From: Prunella strophiata
Lineage: Eukaryota > Chordata > Aves > Passeriformes > Prunellidae
DNA length: 64,000 nt
Reading direction: 5' to 3'
Assembly (NCBI GenBank): GCA_036583965.1
Contig: JAZBQD010000014.1
Coordinates: forward strand, 28,935,490 to 28,999,489
Part shown: positions 36,542 through 51,200 of the stretch, one piece after another
Position numbering within the stretch: the stretch's first letter is position 1
How the letters are laid out: the number at the start of each line of letters is the position of its first letter
Notes under the pieces: generated by a model
What the model was told of the DNA's origin: nothing
Seen by the model: only the letters and a program-made list of their open reading frames with translations
The model's database searches: none
Translations under genes and position numbers: made by a program

Positions 36542-39500
36542 GCTTGCATTAGATGCTTAGGGCAAGCATTCATGGTGTCTGAGGCAGCCCAGCTGATGAA
36601 TCCTGTGGCCTCAGCCACAACATCAGCCAACCAGGCCACCTAAACTTTCTCTGTAGGTAGCAGATAGTGAGACCATGGACAAGGCAACCAAAACCACTTG
36701 AGTTAAGAGAGTCCTGATCAGCCAGTGAAGGAATTTCTCCCTCTCTTCTGGATATGGTGAGAATTGCATGCTTGTGAAGTGCCTAAAACTGGGTGATGCC
36801 AGTTATCCTTTCCATATCACTTTTTAAACAGCTAATAGATTACCTTCAGTCTTCTATGAACTGCCATGAAGACACTTTGTGTTGTTTTAATTTCCCGGGA
36901 GTATATTTTTATTTATTTCAGTTTCCTAAATTCTCCTTACCTAGGTTTTTTTTATGTGCCGTTCCTTGCACCATGATGTTAAGATCATCAGAACAACACT
37001 TCATGATTTGGTCTTATCATAGGTGCATCAAAACTGATGTATAGTGGGAAATATTGCTTGCTAAATTTAAACTTCAAGGTGAATTGTTATTTGCATGCAA
37101 GACAGCTTTATTGTTATTATCATTTATTTATTGCACTTCTAGTGTGCTGGGAGCTTTGCAGCACATATTGCTAGGTGTGCTCTCTGCCCTTTGAATACTG
37201 CTATTTTGAAATTCACCTGAGGCTGGTTAATCTACTCTTGAAGCTTGACAGATGATATTCTTCTTATCTTTTTGAAAGTGAGAAAAAATGTAATCACCAT
37301 TCTTTCTGAGCATCTGGAAAAATGTATATAGCAGGTGTGAGCAATTGCAATTTCCTTTCTCTGTTAATCACACTGTGTAGGAATATATACAGGTTTTGTG
37401 ATCTGATTGCCTTCTTCATGCAGTGTAATTCACCACCACAGGGATAAATACTAGAGGGAAGGTACTGTGAAAGGTAAAGTATACATTCTTCTTCAAGGTG
37501 GTGCATTTATCTGCTTAATAAACCTGGTTCACACTTCCAACAGCTATAGCCAGGCATTAATAATGTAATTTGTGTCAGTCCATAGGGGCCTGGCAGCAGA
37601 GGAATTAGGACACCTGGCCACAGAGCCAGAGTTGTGAGTACAGGCTGTGCTCCAAATGTGTGCTGACAGTGGTTCCCAAGGGATCCTGCTTTAAATGAAG
37701 GCTTAGTCATGCAGGCCAGCAAGTGGAAGGTGGGCAGGGGTGGTGCCAACAGCCTCATGATGATCCTTGCTGCTTCTGCATGTTTCTGGGCATGCTTTTA
37801 ATTGTGTCCACCCAGGACTCAGGAGAATGATGGATGTGTTGCAGGTGTATATCACTACCCTCTTACAGATGGACTCAGTGGTAATCAGGAAAATATTCCT
37901 GAGTCCCCCATCAAGGTGCATGGTATGCTTCAGATTGAGAAAGTCTGTGTGCATCAAGGGGAGACAGCCTTAGCTTTCCCAGGGGTAAGATGTAAGAGCT
38001 CTATGAGCTGTTACTCTGCTAACACAGTGGTTATAATCTTCTGGAACATTATTCCAAAACTAACAGCAATTCTTAATGTGGCACTGGATGTTCTGTTGGG
38101 CCCCACTGGATGCAAAGGCATCTAGTGAACCAATAATGTCTTGGTTAGGTTCTACTGCACAGATCCAAAGCTTTCTCTTGCTGAAGATGGCCACTTGGTA
38201 CACCCTTATTTAAATGCACAGGCTTTCCTTGTAATGAAAGCAAAATAGATTAGGAAGATGATATTATTTGCAAACAAACTGAATAACAGTATCAAATCTG
38301 GCAGGGTAGCACTGTGCAGTCAAGAAAAGAAAACCAAGACTTAATAACTTCTCTGGTAAGGGAAAGAGGGTATTCTACTTAGCTGGCAGTAAACTTCCTT
38401 GCCTATATTTTTTGTCTGCTACCAAAAATAGTCTTCTTTAAAAAATAATTATATCAAGCTCTAGCTCTATTATATGTTTGTGAGCTCCTTGTCAATCTCT
38501 TGGGGTCTCTTGGAGCTCTGGTGCTTGTGCTGGACAAGGCTTTGCCCTCCACTCCTAGTGAAGAGCAGCTGCTCCTTTTCTCTGTACCTGTGCACCTGAG
38601 GTGTCCATCACTCAGGGGCAGTTACATGCTCCAGCTCCCTGTCTAGTGAATTATTGAAGGAGGATGATCCTGCTGCTCTCCCATGCTCTGTTCCTCCTTC
38701 TTCAGGCTCCATAGTTCCTCTTCACTGTCTCTAGATCTAACTGTATCTAGATCTAATCTGATTCAACTTGGCAGCACTAAATAAAAAATTCCAAAACAAA
38801 AGCAAAGCATAGGGTTTTTACTGCTTAGTAAGTTGCATTGGCTTTATTGTACAGATAGAGCATCATAAGTTACACAAGAGAGGAGCTGAAGCTGTGTGTG
38901 TGAGAAAGGGGAAACAGACAATGAAGGGGGAGAAAGTGGTGGAGCAGGACCATTGCATCTTAGAGCAACCAGCTGCTGCTTTAAGAAAACAAATCCTCTC
39001 TGTTACACCTCTGGCTATACTCATATCATCTCCACACCTCTCTGTCTCCAGCTTCCTTCTGCCCTGCCCATGATGTTCTGCTGTTGCCATTTTTCAGAAG
39101 GCACAATCAGTGGGTCTCTTGACCTTGCAAGAAATTGAGGTCAGTTGAGTGACTAGAGGTGAGTGTCTGAATCACTGGCCATTCCTCCTTATCAGAAGGG
39201 GGAACTAATCTTTCATCCTCCCTCTTAATTCCTGCTCTTTTATGGCTGACTGTAGTTCTGCTTATGAGCACACAAGAGTATTTGAATACTGCACTGCAAA
39301 GGCTGAGTTTTGGTATCTTTCTCATGTTCTTGCATCTGTGACTATTACAAATAATCTGCTAGCCAGGGGGCAGAATGAAGGTTGCCTTCATGTGTTGCTG
39401 CCCTGCTGTAATCTCACTAGTTAGCTGCCAGAATTTTCTAATTTCTAAGATAAATATGCTAGCAGCTGGATATCAAATTGCAAAATCCTGTTCAGCACTA

Positions 39501-40079
39501 TTCATATCTAAGAGTGCTCTTAATTAGAGTTTTTATTAATTTTTTTTGTATTCAGGACTAGTAACTATGAAAAGATATTATACTGTTTGGAAGCTTCAAG
39601 CTAATATACACCAAAGATTAGCTTGCTTCTACATTATAATCATGTGGCACTTAAAAGTCACTGTGCAGACTGTACATGACACTCAGGGACATGTGTTTAA
39701 AAGCAGTGTAATCAGCTTTCAGTCTGGTCTTTCCCTTTGCATGCATTTAGAGTAGTCAGACAGAAATATTCTACTCCCTGCTCTTGCAGAGCTCACTTTA
39801 ACTACCCACTTGTAAAGTCTTGTAGTGGTATCGTACAAAGGCAGGAAACCGCCCATATAAAATCTTTAAAATGAAGTAACACACTGGAGTAGAATGCTTC
39901 TGAATGATAATATATTAACTGCATTTCAGATTAGTCCCAATAATTTTTAATTATCTACATTTTGGTCAGTAACCTCTTCCACTTGTGGAGCTTCATGCAG
40001 ACAGACTGCACTTTCCTTGTTCATATTCTGGGAGTATTTTTGTGGTATGGAATACTTGGTATCCATAATACAAACTGTG

Positions 40080-40170
40080 CTATTTAGCTGTGATTAGTTA
40101 CTTAAGACATTTGTTATTATTTCCATTACCTAATTGGAGGAGAATAATTTATAATTAGCAGGGTGAGTTT
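40080..40170. promoter_or_regulatory. Candidate regulatory element, TAAT-rich
   Basis: A short block holds gtgattagttactta, cattacctaattggagg and ataatttataattagcagg. The density of homeodomain-type cores (TTAG/TAAT/AATTA) in sequence lacking homopolymers and repeats is compatible with a conserved enhancer core. Nothing in the window itself proves function. Confidence 0.2.
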
Positions 40171-42191
40171 GGCTTTCTGAATAAGGCAGTAATTTGTGGG
40201 ATGGGATTTAGCAGGAATTGGAATTAGGACATTTCCCCTTTCCTTGATTATACAGGTCTTGTCCTTAGTATCAATCCTGCAAACTTAAGTTATTCTTAAC
40301 ACTTTAGGAAGGGAATATCTTGATTTTAAGTACTGTATTCTATTTAAAAAGGAATGCAGTTCTGCACTTGATATTTACTGTGAGAAGTATTGTCAGTACA
40401 GTTTGGTTTATGTCAGAGTGTATACAATATGTGCATTGTGTCTGTTGCATACTTGGATATCTTTGATCTCTGGGCTGTGGCTCTTCAAGTCACCATCAGT
40501 TTGAACCTGTAATCAGTGATAGAACTGTAGACAGAGGCTAAAGGTTTGGCCCAGGGTTCTAGGTTAAAGCCACTCCTTGCTCTTAAGGTGGCTTTTTGGT
40601 ACCTTCTGTTCTGTGGTACTTGTGGGGAAATGAGTTAGGATTTTTGACAGTTAGGAGCCAGGAGCTTATTGCTACTTCCACTTTTGGTTGGACTGGAAGT
40701 GTTTATAAGGATATATTTAATGTTAAAGTCAGGGCTAATGATGAGTCAGGACTAGGTGAAGACTTCAGCTTCTGCTGAATCTATATAGGAATATTACACT
40801 CTGAGTAGGAGCATTAGCTTTAACTCTGGACAAATCAATGTTATTATTTTGTTTAAAATGTTATTTCAAGCTTCAGTTTTGGATTGATTTTAGTAAGTTA
40901 TGCTTTGGCATCTAAAGTTTTAGTTCTGTCTGTATTTGGCTTTCAAATTGCATTTTGAACTCTGACCAGCAGAAATGAGAGACTGAGGTTGAAATAAGAA
41001 GTGACAGGACAGTGTATGGAGCCTCTCACAGGTTGGTGATGAGTGTGAGTGTTTGAGTATTCCTTGGAGGGCAGTTTCAACCTCCAGTGAGCTTATACAG
41101 AAATGGTAAATTAGAGATTGCAGTGAATTATCTCAGGAGGTTCATGGATTGCACAGAAGGACTAGTGTGATCTGGTTTCTGACTCAGGTGTCTGCATTAA
41201 ATACCTGCTGCTAGGTGGAATTAATCAGGACTTTTATTTTTTTTTTTTTTTTGTATGTTGACAGTAGCACTAATGAGGATCAATTGCCTTAATTTTCAGC
41301 AATCTAGTCCTTGTCTGGAATTTCCTCAGATTGTTTTGGTTAGTGATTGATCTTCTTGTCAGTTATTTTAAATGTTTTGAGTCCTTTTGGCAAATATGGA
41401 AAAACTGTGAAGATGGGAAAGCTGGAGTGAAGGTAGGTTAGTTCATTCCAGCTTTGTTCAGGCTTGATCTAATTCTGAAGCAAATGCCTTTCCACAAAAT
41501 GTTGGGTGGAGACATCCCAGATTCTGTAGCTCAGCCAGTCTGGCTATTCCTGTTGGAAAATTTCATTTCTTTCACACTTCTGTTCAGGTCAACTTTCTGC
41601 TTGTTTCTTCTTTCTGACACATATACAGACTTACCTGGTTCTTACACATTTGATAGAGTTTTCCCAACAAGTTCAGGTGTATGAAAATATTCAATAATCA
41701 ATACTTAATCACCCTGCCCCACCCCTGAAAAGGAAGTTGTAGTGGTGAAGGGGCTTGAAACAGGAATTTAATCTTGCTTATCTGAGGGTTGGTATTAACA
41801 CAGAATTCATTAATCTGCAACTCTGGCTCAGGCAGGCATTTTCATTGCTCTTTCTTCCTCTTTTCCCTTCATCTTCTTGGCTGCTTGTCCTTGTCTGGCT
41901 CTTCCTCCATCATGGTTGTGAGTATGACTACAGAATATGTTGGACTGGGGAACTGTTCTGGATAGAAAAATTTATTATGATATTGGTGGTACAGATTATA
42001 TTTCAGCTGATTCACTTCCTTAGGAGACTACACAAATGTTTGTGCTGGGAGGACACTGTGAGAACCAGGACTGGAGGTGGAGTAGGAATGGCTTCAGCTG
42101 GCAAAAGCATCATTTCTGCCAAAGCCTCAGTCCCAGGAAAGTGCTGTGAAAGCAAAGGCAAAGCCATCAAGTGACCAGATATGGTGTTGGC

Positions 42192-42276
42192 AGTGGATCT
42201 ACTTGGAGCAGGGTGTTGGACTAGGTGAGCTCCAGAGGTCCTCTCCAACCTTAATTATTTTGTGGTTCTAGGATTC
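42192..42276 (+). mobile_element. CR1 retrotransposon 3' tail
   Basis: The motif order 'cttggagcagggtgttggactaggtgagctccagaggtcctctccaacctta' followed by 'attattttgtggttcta' matches the CR1 3' end (gcttgagcagggggttggactagatgatctccagaggtcccttccaacct, then attctgtgattctg). It is in plus orientation. Left of 42192 the match fades, so it is 5'-truncated; the 139-codon frame at 41755-42174 ends just before it and is not related to CR1 ORF2. Confidence 0.85.
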
Positions 42277-45200
42277 AAACTTGAATCCTGTTTCAGGATT
42301 TAAGGATGTTTCAGGCATTCTTTGACTCTGTCAGGCATTTGCACACATTTCATTCAGCACAAATACAAAGCTAAGATCAAAACTGTTCAACAGAGGTAGA
42401 GGCCCTCTGAACATTTGGTATGCTCAACATAGTAAAAACAGATCACATCCACACAATTTTTATTTATTAAGAAGAACACTATTGGAACTTTTCCTTATTT
42501 TTTTTCTGCCTTATCATAAGTAAGAATTGCAAACACAGCACTATGTAGGCTGTTGTATTTCGATTTGTTTCAATTTGTTAGTTGTAAATGTTGTGAAAGC
42601 TGAAAGGGTGATGTCTAGGTAAAAACAGCAGGTATCCCTGTACCTGCACCACTGTCAAATTTTCTGTGATACCCATGCCTGTTCTTGCCATAGCCAGTGA
42701 CAAAGCAGGCAGTGCCTTCTGTGGTACAGGACTACCCTTGAAAGCTCTGGTATCATCTCTCAGGATCAGGGCCACAGTGTAGTGGTAGCAGGCTGTGTAG
42801 TGATGTTGAACATATACCTGTTTCCTTCTTCCTTGCCATGAAGCTGTTGCTGAGAGCCCTTTTCCTTTTCAGGTGTCTGGCCTCATGAGCAAAATGCAGA
42901 GGGAGCAAAAGAGAAGGCAGCCCCACTCTAGCTGCAGTCATGCAGATGTCAAAGTGCTGAAGTGCATGGTTCCCATCCATCTGGTGTGTCCCCCTGGTAT
43001 ATCAACTCTGTCAGCCTCTATTTTTCAATGAGATGGTATTCAAAAAGACCACAACATACTGCACAAAGATATGCAAGGCCAAAAAAGGAGCACTTTGTCC
43101 AGGGCTCAAAATGATGTACTGTGCTTTTTCAGCAGTTTGCACAACATCAATTAAAAAAAAAAAAACCCATAAAATTCTTTTTAGTATGCATGAAAGTAAA
43201 AACAGGACACTTAATGCTAAAGTGTAAATATGATATGTTCTGTATTATTTTGCTCTGTGGTTTGCTGCCTCATGTGGCTCTGCTTCCAGATATCCATAGT
43301 GGGAGAAGATCATATGTACTGACCAGCCCCTGTCTCCTGAGTGGGGTGAGCCAGGCTGTAGTCACAGCACCTCCACTTGTCAGTGATGTCACTGGTGAGA
43401 CAAAGCAATCCTGAAGGAGAACTTGCTCTTTTAAAGGAAGGCAGGGAGCCATTGCACATTACATGTTGGCATGATATGTACTGGTTATTTGAACTAGACA
43501 GGGCAAAATACCTGATGCCTGTTGCCCAGGCTTTATGAGTTTATTTGGGTATTTCTGATAGCTTGCTGTCCCCAGCTCTGTGCCTCACCCAGGATGTGCA
43601 AGGTGCCTCTGAGTCAGCTGCTGCATCACCTCAATTTACATCATAGTTGTGGTCTGGAGTATAATAGGGCTGATTCATGTTGATTCATCAGCAGCTCAAA
43701 TGGCTATACAGTCCGTGCTAGACAGAAACCTGGGACATTATTTTTCTCCTTTCATCCTATCTGAGGTATTCCTATTCTTCACCACTCTTTGCCCTTAGCC
43801 AAGCTTGACTATGAGGAGATTCAGTGTTCTGCAGTAAATTCCTAGAAGTTCTTTCTTCTCCTGCCCCCACCCTCACCTCCCCCTCATTTCAAGAGACTTT
43901 CTTCAGTCTTCAGTTGCAGAAGCACAGTATCAGATGGGTCCTTGCTGTGCTGCCAACCTGTGCATGTCTGCAGGGGGCTGCCCTTCAGTTCTGGATGGCC
44001 CATTGAGGCAAGTATTTGGCAATTTTCTTTCCTTTGCCTTTTCTTTCCCCCTCACTCAACTGGGTCCTAATCTGTTCTTGTGCCTTTTAACTTCATGCAG
44101 AACTGAAGAACATTATGACACAACAACATTAAAAGTATTGCAAAATGCTCCTGTATTTTCTGCACAGCAGCTGTGGACATAGCTCACAAAATACTGTGTT
44201 ATTATGAGATGCAGGGAAAAATAATGCCTGTTGTACACAGGCTGTGTAAAACCTCCTTGCTGCTGTGAATGCTCCTTTCTGACCCCCTGGTGTTCCCTAC
44301 AGGGCAGAGGCACCCTATGCATTGCTCTACCTCACCTCACCACTTTCCTCCTTCACCCTGTACTCAGCCTTTCATTCCCATCCCTGCTTCATCCTGCTGG
44401 CTTTGTCCCAGCAACTGTGTGCCAGGAAGCAGATTGAACCCTTTCACTGAAATGATCAAAGCTGAAGGGAACTCCATTTCTGAGGGTTATTTATATTCCT
44501 GATAGCTGCAGCAGGACAGGACCATCATCCAGTTATCAGGCAGTGCCTGGCAGAGAAAGTGGCTCTGGCTGGATAGGAACCTCTCTGGTGGCTTTGCCTT
44601 GCAGAAGACTAAGTTTTGTGGAACTGCTCCTGCCTGACAGGGGCCTGTCAAAGGAGCTTCAGTGTGATAAGAGTAGGGGATCCAGAGGATTGGCTCAATG
44701 AGGCCTTGAAGAGGTGGTGGGGCAGGGTGAGAAGAATGGGAAGATAGGTGGAAATGAGGGTATGAAAACTCAGTGCATCCAGACAAGGCTGGGAGTGCTG
44801 TCAGAATGGAGATAGGGTTAGAGGAGGCTTTACTGGGGAGGGAGAAAGCTGAGCATCAGATCAAGCAGAGGGGTGTTGAAGGGAAATGTCATGTTTTCCT
44901 AGACAGGTACAGCTAGAAAAAGCTCTGACACACTTCCAAGCACATTGACTTTCAGCGACATGGAGATGAGTTTATATGCCTGAAAATCTGTCTGGTTCTC
45001 GTCCCTTTAATTTAATAAAAATAAGACCTGCCCTTATATTGCCTTGGTCGTATTCTCAGGCCATCACAGCTCCAAAAACGACATGAATACAACTAGAAAT
45101 AGAGACAGAAGGATGTGTAGAGAACTGGCAGTTGGTGGAAAAAACTAAAGACAATTCTTCTTGCCAGCTTTCCTGAGGAAGTGTTAAAAACCAGGCCTCT

Positions 45201-48200
45201 AACTTCCTTAAGCAGTCTCTGCCCAGCAGTAGATTTTAAATTCTCTGGGCTCCCTAGAGTTCAAACACCTTTAATGTCTAAAAATGCTCACCTTGCTATA
45301 GCTGAGTCCCTCTTGACTTTCATCAAAATCAGCAGAACTACCCAAATAGTAGATATGATGAGGATCAGTGTTTTTCTGTTACCTTTCTGCACACTTTCCC
45401 CTGATCTTTACTGCCTGATGCTAAGTATGCCCACCATTTGTGTCAGAGCTCTGTCCCTAGGCTTGCCATGGCACAGACACTGTGTGGAGGAAGTCCCCCA
45501 GCCCATGGTAACACACAGCCCTCTTGTTTTGGGTTAGTGAAGGGTAAGCAATGGTATACAATTTCAGGGAGGATCACTGGTTTGCAATCTCTCCAGGAAA
45601 TTGTAATGTTCACTTAGACACTATCCTTAGTCTGAATATGTTAAGCCCCTGGTGAAAAGATAGCCACAATTTAAGTTAATTGTACAGTTACTGGAAACAA
45701 TAAGAGTTCTCTTTGTAGTCAGTCCTCCCACTCATGGCATCAGCTAGTTTTGTATCCCCCGCTATCTCACACCACAAACCAGTGGGGAGAAAACAGTAAT
45801 TCTTGACTATCTTTTTTTTTTTTTTTTTTTTTTCCTTAGGTGGAGGAGGCATCATTTTTGCCTTCTGTGCAGCTTCATTCACCAGCAAGCTTGCATTTAA
45901 CTGGAATTTTCAAGTGTCTCACAAAAGATTATCACACAGGTCCTGAGAAATATCAGCAGTGGAACTGTCACTTTATTGTGAAGAAAGAAAGCAAGACAAA
46001 AAAGAAATGAAACTGAGGGAATTGGTGTCAGGACTTTCTGTCTCCAGTTTAAGGCTTAGTTTGTTAAAAACTGTTAAATGGGGAGGTGAGCTGTTTTCAA
46101 AAGGCTTTTTGATAAAATGCAATCCAATGGTAATGCTTCCATATTTTTCTCTCCCATTTACACCACAGGGCTGTGGAATGGGTAACATGGCAGCATTCTG
46201 TCTCACCAGTCCTTAAATCCTGAGAAAGTGAGAGAAAGAAATAGGCTGTTTGCCTCTGAAGTGCTAACAGTTGACTCCAAAGGATCCTTGGGTTTGTCTT
46301 TGATAGGAGAATGCTCTTCTTCAAATGGAAGAACATTGTTTTGGACTTTATGGATTTGGGCTCCAGTGCTGGCAAGAGTAGATATTGCTGTGCAAAGATC
46401 TTTTCCCTGGGCATTCAGAAGGAATTTTCAATAGCTCTGCATGTTTACTCCCCAAAGCAGGAATTTCTATGTGCTTTCTGTGGACAAATGCTGGTGAAAG
46501 CAAATGCCAAACCATGGCACCACATTAAGGCCAGAAAAACTGCTTAAAAAACCAGATTGTTCCTCTTCCCTTTTCTCAGTCAGTCATCCCTATTCTTATG
46601 GAAACCTTCTTACAACTGCAGCATAAGCATTTATTTGTATGACTTTGTGGGGAACTATATTGCAAAAATTGCACATTTTTTTCCAGGGGCTGTTTTTCAT
46701 CTGGATCAGTTCCTTGATCTGGTTAACCATGCAGCCACACAAATATTTATGATGGCACAGTGCAACAGATGATCTGGGAGAAATTGTGGGAGTGGGAGAA
46801 AGTGGGGAATGCTTTATTGGTAATCATGTTCACTTAAAAGAATACCAAACTGTAGCTTAAAGAAGAAAGGAATAGCAGTGGGATGACACATCTGAGAAGG
46901 GAGTTGAGGCATGTGCATTATTCTTCAGAAATGAAAACAGCTTCAAGTATCAAATGGTGTCATTACAGGGGGTGAATATCAGCTGACACAGCCATTTCCA
47001 AAAGTTGCAGTCTGCAGGCAAGGAGACTTTTCAGTATTTTGGTCTGTCTGAAACTTCACTTTGAGGGAGCTGGGAAGCAGAAGATGCAAATGGTGGATCC
47101 AAAGGGCTGCAAAAGCAGTGGATCTGCATGTAGATGAGCCTGTGCCTCCATGTGATCCACAAGTTCTGAAGTGAGATGCTATGTGAGATTGTTTTGGATA
47201 AATATGCTGGTGTCCCTGTGTGTTTGTGTGTGTGCAGAGATGGGTTCTTGCATGGTGCTCTTCTCCTGAAGGTGCTTATTGTGGGTTTCTTTTGAACTGG
47301 TTTGTCACCAGGAGAGAATTGCACACAGATTTATTTACTGCTATTTTCTTAAGAAGCTGTGCTACTTGCAGCACTCTTCTGGGCCCTGCACTCTGCAGTG
47401 GCACAATAGCCTGATCCAAGTCCTCACAGAAAAGTGATGTGGCTCCTTGTTCCATGTTGCTGGTGTTCATCCTGACTTCTGTCACTTGGTGCTTGGGCTT
47501 GTGTGGCTTTGGGAAAGGACCCTCTCTGTACCTGCCCATACCCACCAAAACTGACTTTGCTGAGCCTTTGATGGCCTCTGACATTTGCTTAAATATGTCT
47601 GAGTTTTATGCCAAAATATCCTAGGTCCAGTGCATTCAGGTTGAGAGGAGAGAAATTGAATAAATGTTATTTCCTGCTTCTGAGGCTCTACTGCATTTTA
47701 TAAAACCCTTCAGAGACAATTTCCAATCCAGAAGGGAGCTCACAACATGCTTCACTATTATTAAGCTAAAGCAGTTGCCAAGTCTATTCAGAGCCTTATG
47801 GCTTCATGTGTGCTGAAATGCCTTTCTGGACAGAAGTCCAGAATGCTGGGCTATGTCAACGCTGCAGTTTCAACTCCCAGTTTGTATCTGTTCTTTCTCT
47901 ACAGGACCCAAGTTATAACTTAGACACATCCAAGCTAATTTTGAACGTGTTAACTCAGTTGCCTACAGCAGTCTAGTTAAGGGAGCAAGGAGTTCATAAA
48001 GAATCAAAGAAGTCCTGTCAAAAAATCAAAGTAGATTAAGCACCTATGAGCACCATGGTGCTGCAGGTTTATGACTGTCCCTGGTCTAAAAGACAAAAGT
48101 TTTGTTCTTTTCACAGTGGTACATACAGTATTTTGGGGGCTGTCATACCTTTATATTGTGAGGAACTGTGCTTCTTTGATACTGCTGAGATAAGTATTCC

Positions 48201-51200
48201 CTGTTTACACCTGCCTTTTAAGAGATTTTCTAGCCCACTACTGCACAGTTTCATAGCTGTACATAAGGTAAGAGAAGGGGTTGTGCTCTGTAGTCAGTGT
48301 TTTGGGAGGATGGACTATGTTCAAGCACTTTGATTCCAGACTAAATGCCAAGTCTGATTTAGTCTGGCATGTCTTGTGTTAGTGTTTCCAGTGACACATG
48401 AACCCGTTCCTTTCAGAAATGTTTTTTAATGAATGAAGTTCTGAATATCCAAGTGACACTTCATTATTCACAGCTACTTTATTTCAGTAGATGCTGTTTC
48501 AGTCAGTATCTCCCTAGCTTTTAAGTGAATAACATCAATATACCTTCACTTCTTCAGAGGCTCTCAAGATCAAAGATGTCAACTACACTGTGATCTTCAT
48601 TAAAAGAGAAAGACAACAGGGAGAGGGCTGGCTCACACAGTGAAAAGATCTTTTAAAACTCTTTGTCTCTTCAGACCATGGTAAAGGAACAATGACTCTC
48701 ACTGGGTAATGGATGCAGGGTAAGAAGCAGAACAGGGCTGAAATCAGACAATTTGGTAGTTTTCTTCTTTTGTGCATGGGTAAGGTGCTTTCCAGATCAT
48801 TACAAATGCTTTGTTGCCCCCACATTTAACTACATTTTAGGAAACCTGATGGGAAGAATGACCTTGAAATAGGTTTACAGTTCCAGCTGCTGCAAATTTA
48901 AGGGCAGGATTGTTGGCTTATAAAGCTATGAGTGAAAAAGAAGCAAAAGTTAATAAATTGCAGGACCTAAAATACGAACAACTTTTTTACTAGTAATGTT
49001 GCATCTCTGCATAACATGCAGCCCCCTGAGGCTGTTGGTCCCTGCCCCAGTGATGCTTCAGCAGAGGCATTCTCCAGCTGCCCACAGCCCTGCTCAGCTG
49101 TGAGTGCCCCAGGCTAGGACCACCATAGGCCTGTGTCCCCACAGAGTTACCCAGTACCTGGGGCTGGGACTCTCTTGGGTTTCCTGGTGCCTCCCTAGCA
49201 GCTCTGTTTTGCCATCTCTCATGGGAACACCCAGCCTTTGCAGGACCCTGACAGTCAGGTTGCTTTTGCTGGAATTCAGCCAGCACCTTTCTGAGAGCTT
49301 TTTTCCTGGTGCTTTGTCAGATACATGAATATATCTGAGCTGACTAAAAATATTCTTATCTATTATTCAATAATCTCTTCATCTTTCACCTTGCTGCTGG
49401 CTTGCTTTGTAAAACTTTAACAATAAGCTCATTTGATTGAAGTGGAGATAAGGAGTCAGCTCATAAGTGCATATTTTTGCTGGAGAATGATCTGTGAAGC
49501 CCACGTGTATTTTGCCTGTCTGCTTGTTTCAAGACCTACAAATCCTACCATAGGCAGTGCCCTAAGAAGCAGGTGCTTGTTTGTTTCCACAGACATTTCA
49601 AGTATGTAACATAGGATAAATAAGTTCTTTAACCTTTATTTAAAAATATCTACTACAAAAAGCATTGAGCTCAACTCTTAATACCCAGGAATAGCAAATG
49701 AGCTATTCACCAATATAAAGCAATGCTCTAAACAAAGTATTTTCATCACTGTATTTTTTTATTTGGACTATTCTTTTTCATCAGAATATTTGGTGAATGT
49801 ATTTGACAACATTGTCTTAAAGAGTTTGTGACAGCCACGTGTTTGAGACTAGAATGGGGGAGGAGGGAGGTTTACTAATGTGAGAAGATATTGCAGACCA
49901 CAACAACCCCCTTTCCCTCTTGTCCTGTGTTGGCTATTATGACACAGTTCTGGTTTTGGTAATATGTGGTTTCTATTTTTGTTCCTGAAAAAAAAAAAAG
50001 AAAGGTAATACATTTTTCAACAACATTGTGATAGCAAACTGTCATTGCCCAGCCTGCACATGTGCATGCTCTATACACAGGTGATGTGAGAATGTCTGTT
50101 TCATGAAGACTTGTTCAGGAGTGATAAGGGAAACCTATCTCTAACCCAGGGTATGGTTGTATGTGTACCATGAAACACTTGTCCTGCCAACCTCAGAAAA
50201 CTGCAGATACTACAAAGTATCTGAGGGGTTGCCCCAGTACAGATTGGTGGATATGTGTCACCTTCTGCTGCTTTTGCCACCAATGTAATAGGTGTGATAA
50301 CAGTGGCTTTTCCATGCTTACTGAAGAATCTCTTTCACTTGAGCTATCCCTCCAGGTTTCCTGTGTAAGCAGTACTGAAAAATAAACTATCTATTTTTTC
50401 AGGACTTCCTGGAATCATGGTCCCAAAGGAAGGGAGGGTTAAAAGCATTTTTAAAAAAAGCCTTGTTAGTTAAAAATGAATTTAAAATATCTTATTAAAC
50501 CTCTTTGGCCTTACCATACTGAGAAAATATACTGATCTAGCATATAACTTGCATAAACCACAGTTGTGTTTAATACTGTCAGAGCATGTCACAAATTTCT
50601 GCCCTTGCTCATTCCAAGGACAAAATGATGTTTAACATTGGGATAGTTAGAAAGCAATTTTACCTCACATATTTTAACACTGCATTTTTCCTGTATAGTG
50701 TTGAGCTTAGTTATTCTAATTTTGTCTTCAGTAATGTGTTTCTAATTTTGTTGTTGTGACTGCTGTTCCCTAAGGGTATTTGAAATGAGATTCAGCATTT
50801 AAAAAAATGCTTAGATATAACAGACTTCTAAAAATGAAATCAATGAAAAGAGTATTTCTAACTATAAATCCTGAATACTTTATTGTTAATACATGAAAAG
50901 TTGCTACTGTTTGTTTGGTACTGAGTTTTCCATTTCTGGTACATGTAACCACTTTTTTCTCCTGGGCATATTCTGTGCACATCTGGAAATCTCCATTGAG
51001 AAGGGCCATTTGACATGTTTTCCACCAAAGTGTATGTCAGATGTGCTAGAATCCACAGGAAACCTTTTAAAACAAGAGGGCTATGTGGCCAGTACAGTGT
51101 TAAGGCTTTATGACCAAGAAGCTGGTTTAATTTGGAAGCAAGAGCAGAAATTTCCTTTGAGATAGAAATATGTGCAATTTTTTTTTCACTTATCTGGAAA

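Larger units (their letters stand above)
36501..42191. other. Non-coding DNA, no gene recognised
   Basis: The stretch includes a 21-base T run (36521-36541), a 16-base T run (41237-41252), and a direct repeat tctagatctaa at 38730-38740 and 38746-38756. Sequence 38,490-38,760 is GC-richer and pyrimidine-rich. The frame at 37802-38125 (107 codons) is flanked by weak splice-like sites but has no identifiable homology. A homeodomain-site-rich block lies at 40080-40170. Confidence 0.5.

Noticed and set aside
41755..42174. Plus-strand frame of 139 codons with a hydrophobic N-terminal half
   Set aside because: The Leu/Phe-rich part arises from translated T/C-rich sequence. It matches no membrane family I know, and it runs up to a CR1 tail.
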